A stretch of 64,000 nucleotides of DNA from Daphnia carinata (GCF_022539665.2 NC_081335.1:1550001-1614000), one strand, 5' to 3'. Positions 1-13,138 are shown, counted from the first letter of the stretch. The notes: generated by a model not told the origin, from the letters alone. Made by a program: numbers and translations.

Positions 1-53
1 CATAATTTGTTTTTGATGACAAGCATCTTAAAGAAATGTTTACCTCTTCCTAG

Positions 54-2265
54 ATTAACGAAAAAAACGCGAGAGATTGTAACGTGGACACGCAACGCAG
101 GTGCGTCGTTGGTGATTTGACCATGAAACACGGCCGGTTAGTGATTGCTGGGTTAGCCAGCGAGGTCAAAACAACACAGCGCCTCTTCACAGATGTCAAT
201 TTACCGTTGTCTGGCCCGCAATCAATCGTTGGACGTTCCATTGTGATCCTTGATGACAATTCCCCCAAACAGAGAGGCAATCGTCTCGCCTGCACACCGT
301 AAGTCAGCGTGGCAACAATTTTTTACTTAAGCAATTCATTTTATGGCTTTTCGATCAGGATAATGTATTACCATCGTCACAAAACTGTGGTAAAGGACTG
401 GTTTGGCAACGGACTGGCTACGCCAATTGAAGGAAAGGTAGAAATTATTCAAGAGACCGAGTTCAGTAGTTCGTCAATCCAAATGGATTTGACAGGATTG
501 CGTGGTGAAGTTGGAAAATATGGAATTTATTCGGTAACTAGTTTTTTCCAACTTCCAGTAAAATAGCGACTGCATCACTGATCAAAACTATTTCTAGGCT
601 CCGGTAAAAGTCGATTTACAATTTCCCTGCACTGAATCAGTGCTTGGCTTGCCGCACAACCCTTTGAATATTAGTGTGGGATCAGGTATTCAAGCTGGAA
701 CGTCGGATCAATACCCCGTTGGAGATTTGAGCTCAAAATTTGGTCAATTGGATGGATTCAGTGTAATTCATTCTGTTTTTAATGACACTAATATGCCTCT
801 CTATGGAGCAACGTCGATCGTCGGCCGTAGCTTCGTGCTGAATCGAGCTCGAGACAATGAAAGGTAACTCAGACTAGGCGATTTTCGAGGTAAACATGGC
901 TTTGTAATGTTCACCACGCTTTAAAATTCTAGATGGGCTTGTGGAACAATGGGATGGGGATTCTCCCCATCAGAGGCATCGGAAATTCGAGCAATTGCAT
1001 CCTTTCATCACCCTGGAGGTTTTTTAACTGGATACGTGCGAATGGTACTCAGTTGATTCGTTTATATGTTCTGTTTGCATGTTCGATTCCTATCTTAAAA
1101 TATTTCATGCCATTTATGCAGAGTCAAGTAGTATATCACGATGGTTCTGCCACTGATACTGTGATAGAAGTTTTCTTGAGGCATCCTGGTAGGCAAAACA
1201 CACGCAATCAATTAACCATAACACGAAATCATCGATGGGCAGTATATGTCAATCCCGTCGGAGTGGACGCGGCCGTAGCTCCAGTTGATACCCGCTGTGT
1301 TGCTTCTGGTTACATGTGGAACCCGTCTTTCGTTCAGCTTACAGCGCCAGTAGTCGCTGACCAAAGAAATGTAAGTTATTGTTTTATGCAGTAGTGAAAT
1401 GAAAAACGAATTAAACTTTTCTCTGTTACCTTTTTGCAGGAGGAGGTATACCACCAAGAGTGTCAACCTCATGTACCTTATCGTTGCATGATCGGTGATC
1501 TTTCAGGTCGTTTGGGTCCTATTGATGTAGGTACCGGAAGATACGTATTTTCAGATAAAAATCTCCCGTTACGTAAGTAGATGAAATGTTGTGTCTTTAA
1601 TTTAGTTATTGACTCTTTCCAATTCACTGAATAGATGGGAAATATTCGGTGCTTGGGCGTTCATTGATCGTCTTCTCTCCTGATGGTGGACGAGACAAAT
1701 TTGCGTGTGCCAACATCGAACCAGATAGTGATATCTTCAAATTTATTGTTATTCGTAAACCCCGCAAATTTGTAGCGTAAGTTATTCTACGCGTCCGAGT
1801 CGTCCAACAAGTGCTGATGGAATCATTTTTTAGTTCTGAATTCGTAGAAGACGTCCGTAGGGTGCTCGGAGTTCCTCCATGGATGCTTCTAGTTGACACA
1901 CGTCATACAAGAAATATTCAGAACGACCGCTGCGTCCAATTCAAAGTCCATTTTTACGGCCCTGTCGCTACACGAATTGAACAAGATTTAAGTCAGCTAC
2001 TTTCCAGAGGACAGCTCGATTCACCCACTATCCAGGTCCATGGCTCTCATGTCGACCCCAAACGATCGAAGACCATCCCGTATCATGTTTGTGACGAGAG
2101 CGATAATGGTAATTGACTTGGAAATTCAGCGTTACTAAGTTTATCGTAATTTTTCTCGTACTAACAGCTCATCGACAGTCTTCAAGTGACACTTCGGCCG
2201 CTACTTCGGTTTCGTTTGCAGCAGTGCTGCTCGTCTTGACGATTCCGCTCATCATTTTTACATGA
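54..2265 (+). CDS. Cu-only SOD-repeat protein (CSRP-like), 3' part, membrane-anchored
   Basis: Partial gene entering from the left edge. Exons: 54-298, 359-533, 598-863, 933-1044, 1122-1370, 1440-1572, 1635-1776, 1834-2108, 2168-2265, all in continuous phase with GT-AG borders. The protein repeats a block resembling the C-terminal half of Cu/Zn superoxide dismutase: a GDL motif, a D.NLPL or D.NMPL strand, then a S(I/V)(V/L)GRS strand and a conserved Cys (RLAC, WACG, KFAC). Three such blocks are visible. The last exon ends in a Ser/Thr-rich stretch and a hydrophobic tail without a cytoplasmic domain, suggesting a GPI or tail anchor at the outer cell surface. The family is known as Cu-only SOD-repeat proteins in animals. 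The region matching the SOD HGFHVH copper site reads HRWAVYV or KYGIYS, so most copper ligands look lost in the visible repeats. The N-terminus lies outside the window. Confidence 0.8.
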
Positions 2266-2449
2266 ACTCTCCGTCCTTATTCCACTCTTAATCGAATCTC
2301 TTAGGTTGTGATACATATCGGTAGCTTTTAGATTTTTAACATTCTTGTTTATCAAGTTTGATGATGCAGGTATGATGACTATCAACATATTTTATGTATT
2401 CATCTAATAATAGTACGTATAACTTGAAAATGTGGAAGATGAAAAAGTG

Positions 2450-4341
<1,892 letters not shown>

Positions 4342-4417
4342 TTAATACTTGGGTAACGACTTTCCGAACTGTGTTCGAAACTGGTTAACCTAATGATAGA
4401 CCTTCAGCTTTCAAGCG

Positions 4418-4425
4418 CTTATATA
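4418..4425 (-). promoter_or_regulatory. TATA box of the GH9 cellulase gene
   Basis: On the minus strand this reads TATATAAG, about 80 bp upstream of the cellulase ATG, leaving room for a start site near 4390 and a short 5' leader. A clear TATA box fits a strongly and tissue-specifically expressed digestive gene; the housekeeping genes nearby do not show one as clearly. Confidence 0.6.
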
Positions 4426-5595
4426 TGTGTCGAGCGTTATCGTCTCGAACTGTTTTTGTGCAGTACATTTATTTTTATACTTTGCTCAAAACGCAGTTTT
4501 GCTAGATAAATCTAGATTGTAAATAATTGTTAAATTTGTGGTTGCTGTTCGAGCTTATAGGGTAAATCTCTTTCATCGGATAAGGTAGGAAAATGCAGAT
4601 ATTTGGCCAAATTTACCTCATTGACCGTTTGACGTACCAATTATGTAAGTATGTATTTCATGATTTAGTAGAATAGCACACGTGTAAACTATGCGCCCTG
4701 TGTGGGTATATCTTTGTCTTATCGTGACGACCTTTCCTCGTTAGATCATGTGTAGTGCACGTGAAGTTATCACGCTAGAAAAAACCACACTGTTGTTTAA
4801 TTAAACTTTGTATACACTGAAAAAGTCAACATAATTATCATCCCCTGTGTATTATGGCTTAATGTAGGTGGCTACACGTTGGTGCACAAATAGTAACTTA
4901 AACTCATGATCTCTTTAATTCACTGACGTCGAGGCACTTTCGTATGTGTAGTTGCTGTCTAATCCATTTATGATTTTCAAGTTGGTTTTAATGTCTTAAT
5001 TGCAATACGACGTAAAACGTTAGCTTGGGTAATGCTAGCGAAATGTTAAGTTAAATTCAAATTTTTCTCTTTTCTTTTGTCGAATGATGCATAATTCACT
5101 CCTTATATTAAATTATTAATCATGTAAAAGTAGTGACATGTGATTTTACTTATAGTCACCAAAGCTTTTCGGAGTACAAATTTGATGTTTTAAAATTTAA
5201 ATCTATACAAATCTCTGTGAAGTTGAAATCGCCTTGACGGAACGTATTACGCGTGATTTTCGAAGTAGCATATTTGTCTAATAGTCCATTTGGGTACCGC
5301 ATCCAGTATCATGGCCGTGGACTCCTGGTGCTCGGCTTTTCTATTACCACTAATATCTTTCTATTACAGCACTTGTCGGAAGAAGGAATAGATCGGAAAT
5401 TTGGAATCGGAAAGAATATTGGCAAGAAGCACAGCTGAACCATATGGTTGATTTGGCAGCGTAGCATTGGTGAGTTGTTCATTTCTGCTTTTGACGTTTA
5501 CCTCATATACCGGTTAGACTTGCGAGTTAATGTCAATTCCAGCGACGTTTTTGGAATTCCTGTTGAACAGTCATTTAATTTGAGAAAGAAAAAAG
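4426..5595. other. Intergenic gap between GH9 and SPCS3 promoters
   Basis: AT-rich, about 1.2 kb, between two divergent genes. A short open frame near 5253-5438 has no family signal. I see no RNA gene or repeat. A CACGTG E-box lies near 4758. Contains the upstream regions of both neighbours. Confidence 0.5.
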
Positions 5596-6270
5596 ATGCA
5601 TACTTTTTTGACTAGAGGAAATGCGCTATTAACGTTCACGCTTAGTGTTCTAGCTGGGCTCACTTTCTTTTGCTTCCTATCGACCGCCCTAAATGCGTAT
5701 TCGGCCACAGCAACCATTGACACTGTGAAAGTGCTAGTGTGAGTTTAAATGGATCCTTAAATCTATTGAAGATTTTGTAGAATTGAGCTTTTATTTTTGT
5801 TTCTAGTAAAAATGTGCCTGATTATAGTGCACAGAAAGAGAAGCAAGATCTTGGATACCTGATGTTTGATCTCCAGGCTGATCTAAATCCTCTCTTCAAC
5901 TGGAATGCCAAACAGTTGTTTGTCTTTCTGATGGCTGAATATGAAACTGCTGATAACAAACTGAACCAGGTAACTATCTTCTTGCTATAATATAAAATAA
6001 ACTTATTTTTTAAAATTACCTATGGCACCATAGGTTGTGCTGTGGGATAAAATTATTCAACGAGGAGAAAATGCCAATCTTGACATGAAGAATATGAATA
6101 CAAATTACTATTTTTGGGATGATGGGAATGGACTAAGAGGGAACCCAAATGTAACTCTTACTTTATCCTGGAATGTTATTCCAAATGCTGGAATGCTTTC
6201 CATTGTGAGGGGCTCAGGTTCACATACATTTAGTTTCCCAAATGAGTATACAAATGTAAGAGCTCAGTAA
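5596..6270 (+). CDS. SPCS3: Signal peptidase complex subunit 3
   Basis: Three exons: 5596-5738, 5807-5969, 6034-6270, giving 180 residues, the same length as the human protein. One N-terminal membrane segment (residues about 11-30, LLTFTLSVLAGLTFFCFL) is followed by a lumenal domain with the family run FDLQADLNPLFNWN, the KQLFVFL strand, a QVVLWDKII segment and an N-glycosylation site (NVT). SPCS3 is the non-catalytic lumenal subunit of the ER signal peptidase that removes signal peptides from secretory proteins. Intron phases are consistent throughout. Converges on the NARS2 gene, only 57 bp from its stop codon. Confidence 0.95.
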
Positions 6271-6327
6271 ATATAAAACTATTTTCTGTTACGTATACTG
6301 TAATACCAAAAATTGCAAGTTCTTTGT

Positions 6328-8062
6328 TTACATGGGGCAATGGTGAGGTGTTCGTGGGAATGGGACAATGTCTTTCACATTTGGTATCTTTAGCAAATAA
6401 GAAATAAGTCTCTCTACACCCATCCCAAAACCACCAGTTGGAGGTCCTCCAAATCTTCTCAGATCGAGGTACCAATTCAGTGTTTCTGCTAGGCTTTGCA
6501 TTTCTAGTCGTCTCTTAAGGACTGAGTGTCGATTCTCTCGTAAACTTCCTCCGCATAATTCCCCTACTCCTGGTACCAGTAAATCAACACAAGACACCTA
6601 GGTAAAAGCAAAAGAATGGGGCAACGTTTAATTGGTAGAATACTAATAGAATGTATACCAGACTGTTATCGTCTTCTGTGGTCCGCATATAAAAGGGTTT
6701 TATTTTTGCTGGCCAGTCGACAACAAAAACTGGGCCTCCGATATGTTTGACAAGAAACAACTCGTGTTCCGATCCGATGTCTGCTCCGTCTCGAGGAGAC
6801 TTTTTAAACAAACTTTTATTTTCCAGTAGTAATTCCAAAGCTTGTCTATAGGTAATTGTAGAAAAGTCTGTTTTTAACAGGTCATCCAGTGATTCCTTGG
6901 AGACAAATAAGATTGATTACAGACTAGTATGTGGAATAGTATGTCACTCAAAAACCTCCAGATTTTCTTTGTAATATACTCCCACCGTAGCTAAATCTTG
7001 TTTTCCGTGCTCCAGAAGGCTTCTAGCGGATTGCTTTACTAAGCCTTCAACTGTTGAGAGAATGGGCTGCAAATCACTACAAAAGGCTATTTCTGCTTCT
7101 AGCATTCTAAATTCTGCTAGATGTCTCCGAGTTCGCGAATTTTCGGAACGAAAGGTAGGACCCATTGTGAAAACTTTGGAAATTCCCCTGGATAGGTGAA
7201 TACACTTCAAGATTTAAGATATCATAAAACTAATTTACAAGCACTATACCCTGCCATGGCCTCTAGATGTAGTTGACCTGAAACTGTCAGATACACTCTC
7301 TTGTTAAAGTAGGATTCTTCTAGCTTTTCATCATTACCCATTTCACGACACAGTTCTTCAGAAGCAGGTCGTACAAGAAAGACTTCACCTGCTCCTTCAC
7401 AGTCATTTGAAGTAAGAATTGGTGTAGAGACACTGACAAAACCATCTTGAATCAAGGTATTATGCAGTGTGGTAGTTATTAGGCTCGATAACCGGAGGAT
7501 TGCTGAATATATAGTGGTTTTTGGTCTAAGATGAATGTGTTGCCTGACATATTCTGGTGGGTAGATTTTTCGTGGACCAAACGGGAAGCAATCCACATCT
7601 AGTCTGCCCACCACTTCTAGATTTTCAGCTTTGACTTCTATAGGTTGGTTGACTTTAGGACTCTGCACTACTGTGCCCCTTACCACAACAGCTGAATTGA
7701 AGCTGCAGTCTTCCTGACAGAGTGACGATGGGATTATGACTTGTATTTGTTCAGCTGAGCCATCACCAATATGCATGAAGGTATTTTCTTTTTGCCTTCT
7801 TAATGATTTCACCCATCCCTGGATGTAAATAAATAGATTTAAAGTAAAATACCTTTGGGAATAACAAGTGATTTCAAACTTGTGTTACTTTAACTAAAAC
7901 GTTCGAACCCACTAGGTGATCTTGAAGCAATGACTTTACGGAAACGGCGACATCGGATTTTAATCTGCTGAAATTTATTTTTGAAGCAACTGACGTTTTA
8001 TTAGAGAATAATCGGTTAAGTACGAATTGAAATTTTATGTTTTTAAAAGCTGCCATTATCAA
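6328..8062 (-). CDS. NARS2: Asparaginyl-tRNA synthetase, mitochondrial
   Basis: Five exons on the minus strand: 7880-8062, 7250-7818, 6956-7187, 6659-6895, 6328-6597, about 496 residues. The N-terminus is basic and Ser-rich, as in a mitochondrial targeting peptide. Next comes an OB-fold anticodon-binding domain (GWVKSLRRQKENTFMHIGDG), a class II core with a TVSGQLHLEAMAGG block, motif 2 (FRSENSRTRRHLAEF, with the ATP-contacting Arg), and motif 3 near the C-terminus (GGFGMGVERL). It attaches Asn to tRNA-Asn in the mitochondrial matrix. The C-terminal PNVKDIVPFPR is typical of the AsnRS/AspRS/LysRS group; overall order and presequence favour NARS2 over the cytosolic enzyme. A second in-frame ATG six bases downstream is an equally possible start. 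Confidence 0.93.
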
Positions 8063-8078
8063 TTGGCTTCCAAAGCAA

Positions 8079-8091
8079 CGCCATCTGCTAT
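8079..8091 (-). promoter_or_regulatory. CTCF-like motif (weaker match)
   Basis: The reverse strand reads ATAGCAGATGGCG, matching the 3' two-thirds of the animal CTCF consensus (SYAGRKGGC). It lies between the NARS2 start and the inverted duplication. Single-motif evidence only. Confidence 0.3.
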
Positions 8092-8890
8092 TCTATTTTA
8101 TCAACGCGACTTCGGTTTAAAGATCCCATTTACTATTTGATCCGATAGGTGCCATGATTAACATGCGACAGCACGAAGCAAAGTAAAGAGCGCTATTTGG
8201 AATGAGAAGGCTATCCGTTTCAAACTTTATCATTTAGCTCATTTTATAATTTTTCCTTCAAACACTATAAGACGAACGGAAATATCAATTTGATTTTCAT
8301 GAAATTCATTCAATTTCGAATCGAAATGTATGTTCCACGGAGAAAAACAAAGTGTCGCTAACAGCACTTTATTTTCTTTTATTTTCAAGACGGCTGGTTT
8401 AAGAAGAACACCAATAGCAGAATTGAAATCAGCATCGCTAGCATTGTGTCACGCTAGCGCTGTAGCATACTGGCGCGCGAGTAATGGTTTCCATTCGCAC
8501 ACACGCTAATTTTATATTTTAGATTATTCAAAAACTATAAACTCTACGTAAAAATAGATTTCATATTCGTGTTTCTTGTTAAATTTTGAATAAGAATCAT
8601 ATATTGTTATCTAGATTTGTGATATTATTTTCTAACAGGAAAAAATTTTAAGCCCGAGAATATAAGCCCGAGAAGGCTATATAGCCTATGGCAATCCGTT
8701 TTACACACAAAAAAAAAAATTTCGCCAAAAAAAAAAAAATCACACTTTTTTCTTTTTTTCCGACACGTAGCCATCTACCGCTCAGACCCGTTATTACTGG
8801 CGTAGGCAATTTCAGTCCATTAGATGCCATTCGCAGTTAGTTCAGTAGCGTGGATGGAGAATAACGAGTGGCTGGAGGAACAATTGAAAA

Positions 8891-9467
8891 ATGAATAAGA
8901 TAATACAACAAAAGGATGGTAAGTATAAACATTATTATATTGGTTTTCAGTTATTAATTATTGTTTATTAGATCAAATTATGAAGCTGCATGCCCAATTA
9001 TTGGAACAACACAAAATATTAGATAACAGCAAAGCTAAGGATGGTAAGGCCTAATACGTAATGATTCTATTTATTTGCTTTTATACATTTGTGTTTTGTA
9101 GCTCAAATTTTGAGTCTACAAGCTCAGCTAGGGGAAAAGAACAAATTGGAACAGAACAGTTTCCAAACAGTGAAGGATGTTTTTCCAAACTCATCCCTAA
9201 CTGAACATGAGGATGAATTGGCATTAGGCGAACACAGTCAGGTACCTAAACTTTTCAAATAAGAATTCAAAATAAGTATAGAATTTTAACAAACAATTAT
9301 TTATTGTTTAGTTATTCAGTCTACCACCTGACAGTGTGTTAAAGTTAAATTCTGTTAGTGCTGCACTAAAAGAATTGTTAGTAATTAGTCCATGCAGCGA
9401 AGGAAGTGAACAATTGTGGGACCGTATTTGGGCTGAAAATGGGTGTGGTATGGAAACCCAGAAATAG
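8891..9467 (+). CDS. Unrecognised small coiled-coil-like gene in the left arm
   Basis: Four exons in consistent phase with GT-AG borders: 8891-8918, 8972-9043, 9102-9241, 9312-9467, giving about 131 residues. Exons 2 and 3 begin with related units (DQIMKLHAQL and AQILSLQAQL), suggesting exon duplication and a short amphipathic helix. The last exon contains ELLVISPCSEGSEQLW and a WAENGCG segment before the stop. I recognise no family. A further exon-like stretch lies downstream, 9566-9664 then 9728-9901, ending in CSDEHHTWTL and a stop; it could belong to an alternative form or a longer ancestral gene. The right arm has a shortened copy. Could be a decaying copy of a host gene elsewhere in the genome. 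Confidence 0.4.
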
Positions 9468-10420
9468 CATGAGTTCAACATAAAACATGAATTAGGTACT
9501 TTTCGTTTTTTTGTCTATCGAAAAAGTATTTTTAATGCTATTATTTTGCATTCACAGAATTTTAGTGGGGGATCAAGTCAAGTCTGGAAGTGTTACAGGA
9601 TGGAAGAGTGAGCCTGCAGTTGAAAAACACTGAAAGTACATTACCATTAAGGTATGAGGTAAAGTAATAGAGTATGCAAATTGTCTAATGAGAAGTACCA
9701 TCTTGTGTGAATGAATCCTTTGTAACAGCAATCCTTTATAGTTCTGTCACAGCTAGAAGCCTCAAATAATTTTGCTTCTCTTGCTAAAGAACAACTTGTC
9801 CTTTACGTTCAGAGTGTTGGTGAAGCTGGGTACTTAAATGGCCCTAAAGATGTTTCATTTCGTTGGCATTGCAGCGATGAACATCATACATGGACTCTTT
9901 AGGTATGAAAGGAATTTTCTTGAAAATTTTTTGAATTTATGACAAAGCATTTCTCCTGCTTTTTGCCAACCATGTCTAATCTAAAAAAAAAAAATTTATC
10001 CAATAGGAAAGGATTTTCAGCATACTGGGAACACAACTATCAACAATGCAACATTCTAGGGGTGTTATTTTATCATTCAAGAGCCTTATACAATGATTTT
10101 CATCTGCAATTTGTATGGCCTTTCCCAAGCTTCTGCCAGAAGTTGAATCTATAAGTCATGTAAGTCACATGAGCAACAATTGAGATGCTTAATGGTGTTG
10201 TTTTTCTTTTCTCAGTGTAGGTTAATAGTAACATTGGATCTGAAAAAATTCTTGGTTGGGGCATGACACTGAATAAATTGTAATGATTGGATGGATGACA
10301 TGACATTTCTATACTTAATTTGGATTCCCGAGACGGTATTTTATATTTAAAAAATTGAAGTGCATATCTGGGCTCCCTTCCTTTCCGTAGCCCCGTTTCC
10401 CCTTGACTCGTAATAAGCCC

Positions 10421-10693
10421 GTAGGGGGTCATGCCCCTACTGTACGGTATATATAAAAACAACATATACCGAGGTTTGGAGGGCTCTGGCCGGAAAGGGG
10501 ACGTGGATGTCCGCTTAGTCCGATGATGTGTTCACGGAGGGCTCTGTGGCTACCCACAAATCCGAACTAAAGGTTAATCGCTACTGTAAAAATGTTCCAA
10601 ATCTTCAGCTCTTCTTCCGGCTTCTCTTAGCCAATCACCGGGTAATCTCCCCGGTGGGTCAACAAGGCAGTGTCTCCCCCTGCCTGGGTTGAC
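10421..10693 (+). other. Cassette of four consecutive perfect hairpins, left-arm copy
   Basis: Four stem-loops follow each other: GTAGGGG/CCCCTAC (10421-10427 with 10434-10440), CGGTATAT/ATATACCG (10445-10452 with 10464-10471), CACCGGG/CCCGGTG (10636-10642 with 10650-10656), and a compound stem GTCAAC/GTTGAC plus GGCAG/CTGCC (10658-10693). The local composition is GC-richer than the surrounding AT-rich DNA. A phrase GGAGGGCTCTG occurs twice between the second and third stems. The same cassette is present in reverse complement in the other arm. It looks like structured RNA or a recombination or packaging element of an unknown mobile unit; function unknown. Confidence 0.5.
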
Positions 10694-11039
10694 GGCAACT
10701 TTTGAAAGGGCTATTGTGCCTTTTTAAAGTTGCAAAAATAATTGTGGTGTGCAGAGAATTGTCAATAAAATTTTTTTTATAAAATATTTTTTGCAAAATT
10801 CGTTTCTTGCATTGTCTGTGTTAGCTGTATTCACACATTACATATATCAACTTTTTTTTTTTGCTTTGCTTTATTTGTTTTTGTCACCTTTGATGGTAGG
10901 CATTGTTTCCATTAGTTTATCGTTTATCTGTAAGTATTCAATTATTATTTATTGCACTCCTTGAATTCTTCAACTTAGATTCAAGGAACAACGTGTAATA
11001 TCTGGATATTTTTTGAAGTAATTTTGTATTTTGTTTTAC

Positions 11040-11104
11040 TCGTATGGGAACCGATCCCCAGACATTCAGCGTGCAACGCCGATGCTCTAACATTGAGCCA
11101 CGAG
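11040..11104 (-). other. tRNA-like sequence 1 in the palindrome spacer (pseudogene or SINE head)
   Basis: The minus strand has a tRNA-style D arm (GTGGCTCAATGTTAGAGC), a 5-bp anticodon stem TCGGC/GCTGA with loop GTTGCAC (anticodon TGC if functional), and a T-arm with GGATCGGTTCCC. The acceptor stem does not pair properly, so it is probably a tRNA-derived relic, not a working tRNA. Confidence 0.45.
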
Positions 11105-11206
11105 ATATATCTAAATATTTTATTATCGCATATCATGTTATCGTCTAGGATGTTTATGCAGTCTTTCACAAGTATATATTTATCTTTCTTCTGGTTTCAT
11201 AAGTTT

Positions 11207-11270
11207 CATAGCTCTGTGGTATAGCCTTTAGCTGCGATACTTGTTACCCTGGGTTCAAACCTCAGTAGAT
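11207..11270 (+). other. tRNA-like sequence 2 in the palindrome spacer
   Basis: An A-box-like TGTGGTATAGCC is followed about 35 bp later by a B box GGTTCAAACC. It resembles the tRNA-like unit at 27366-27422 in order and wording (TGTGG-ATAG, then GC-rich stem, then GGTTC). Internal Pol III promoter boxes are present but no good acceptor stem is. Probably a SINE head. Confidence 0.4.
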
Positions 11271-11395
11271 GTGTAAAAATGAAGTAGAATAAATGTAGTA
11301 GAGTATATTGCAGGATTGCTTTTCAGTTTTATTCTAAGTGTAAATGCAAGTCCACAAGTGACTAGAAAAAAGCCAACTTGACATCATATGATTCA

Positions 11396-11452
11396 TGGCT
11401 CATTGGTAGAGCATCGGCGCGGTATGCCGAACATGTAGGGTTCGATCCTTGG
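11396..11452 (+). other. tRNA-like sequence 3 at the inner edge of the right arm
   Basis: Reads TGGCTCATTGGTAGAGC (A box and D arm), an anticodon stem TCGGC/GCCGA with a 7-nt loop, then B box GGTTCGATCC. It sits exactly where arm similarity starts. The acceptor and T stems are degenerate, so a functional tRNA is unlikely. Confidence 0.5.
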
Positions 11453-11700
11453 ATAATAATAGAATGCTTACAGATAAACGTTAAACCAATGGAAACAATA
11501 CTTACCATCAAAGGTGACAAAAACAAATAAAGCAAAGCAAAAAAAAAAAGTTGATATATGTAATGTGTGAATACAGCTAACACAGACAATGCAAGAAACG
11601 AATTTTGCAAAAAATATTTTATAAAAAAAATTTTATTGACAATTCTCTGCACACCACAATTATTTTTGCAACTTTAAAAAGGCACAATAGCCCTTTCAAA

Positions 11701-11990
11701 AGTTGCCGTCAACCCAGGCAGGGGGAGACACTGCCTTGTTGACCCACCGGGGAGATTACCCGGTGATTGGCTAAGAGAAGCCGGAAGAAGAGCTGAAGAT
11801 TTGGAACATTTTTACAGGAGCGATTAACCTTTAGTTCGGATTTGTGGGTAGCCACAGAGCCCTCCGTGAACACATCATCGGACTAAGCGGACATCCACGT
11901 CCCCTTTCCGGCCAGAGCCCTCCAAACCTCGGTATATGTTGTTTTTATATATACCGTACAGTAGGGGCATGACCCCCTACGGGCTTATTA
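11701..11990 (-). other. Four-hairpin cassette, right-arm copy
   Basis: Reverse-complement copy of the 10421-10693 cassette: GTCAAC/GTTGAC compound stem, CACCGGG/CCCGGTG stem, the ATATACCG/CGGTATAT stem and the GTAGGGG/CCCCTAC stem appear in mirrored order. Conservation between arms is nearly complete here. Confidence 0.5.
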
Positions 11991-12497
11991 CGAGTCAAGG
12001 GGAAACGGGGCTACGGAAAGGAAGGGAGCCCAGATATGCACTTCAATTTTTTAAATATAAAATACCGTCTCGGGAATCCAAATTAAGTATAGAAATGTCA
12101 TGTCATCCATCCAATCATTACAATTTATTCAGTGTCATGCCCCAACCAAGAATTTTTTCAGATCCAATGTTACTATTAACCTACACTGAGAAAAGAAAAA
12201 CAACACCATTAAGCATCTCAATTGTTGCTCATGTGACTTACATGACTTATAGATTCAACTTCTGGCAGAAGCTTGGGAAAGGCCATACAAATTGTAGATG
12301 AAAATCATTGTATAAGGCTCTTGAATGATAAAATAACACCCCTAGAATGTTGCATTGTTGATAGTTGTGTTCCCAGTATGCTGAAAATTCTTTCCTATTG
12401 GATAAATTTTTTTTTGTAGATTAGACATGGTTGGCAAAAAGGAGGAGACAAGCTTCATCATAAATTAAAAAAATTTTCAAGAAAACTCCTTTCATAC

Positions 12498-12719
12498 CTA
12501 AAGAGTCCATGTATGATGTTCATCGCTGCAATGCCAGTGAAGTGAAACATCTTTAGGGCCATTTAAGTACCCAGCTTCACCAACACTCTGAGCGTAAAGG
12601 ACAAGTTGTTCTTTAGCAAGGGAAGCAGAATTATTTGAGGCTTCTAGCTGTGACAGAACTATAAAGGATTGCTGTTGTACCGGATTCATTAACACAAGAT
12701 GGTACTTCTCATTAGACAA
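12498..12719 (-). pseudogene. Exon-like segment ending CSDEHHTWTL in the right arm
   Basis: An open frame that includes FIVLSQLEASNN and LVLYAQSVGEAGYLNG and ends at a stop after CSDEHHTWTL. The left arm carries the same segment at about 9728-9901 with a few substitutions. An acceptor (ACAACAG or GTAACAG) precedes FIVLSQLEA in both arms, with a GAG-GTAAAG donor about 70 bp upstream, so it looks like a last exon. No family recognised. Confidence 0.35.
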
Positions 12720-12935
12720 TTTGCATTACTCTATTACTTTACCTCACACCTTAACGGAAATGCACGCTCAGTGTTTTTTCAACTACAGGCTGACTCTTCC
12801 ATCCTGTAACACTTCCAGACTTGACTTGATCCCCCCACTAAAATTCTGTGAATGCAAAATAATAGCATTAAAAATACTTTTTCGATAGACAAAGAACGGG
12901 GAAGTACCTAATCCATGTTTTAGGTTGAACTCGTG

Positions 12936-13138
12936 CTATTTCTGGGTTTCCGTACCACACCCATTTTTGGCCCAAATACAGTCCCACAATTGTTCAGTTC
13001 CATCGCTGCATGGACTGATTACGAACAATAATTGAGCCTGCAGGTTCATAATTAGAGCTAAAAAACAATAATTAATAATTGAAAACTAATATAATAATCT
13101 TTGTACTTACCATCCTTATCTTTTATTATCTTATCCAT
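12936..13138 (-). CDS. Shortened right-arm copy of the unrecognised small gene
   Basis: Two exons on the minus strand, 13111-13138 and 12936-13057, give about 49 residues. It starts like the left-arm copy and ends with the same VISPCS.G.EQLW and WAKNGCG segments. The deletion that removed about 370 bp joins NLQAQLL directly to the VISPC segment and keeps the frame open. Unknown function. It may be chance survival of a frame in a decaying duplicate. Confidence 0.3.

Noticed and set aside
10100-10465. A 121-codon open frame, repeated identically at 11936-12301
   Set aside because: It overlaps the hairpin cassette, has no domain and no splice context, and its identity in the two arms follows from the duplication.
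10500-10530. Hammerhead ribozyme core (TCCGATGATG near GGAAAG)
   Set aside because: The required CTGATGA and GAAA core is not present in the right order.
11396-11452. Functional tRNA gene
   Set aside because: A and B boxes are good but the acceptor and T stems do not pair.
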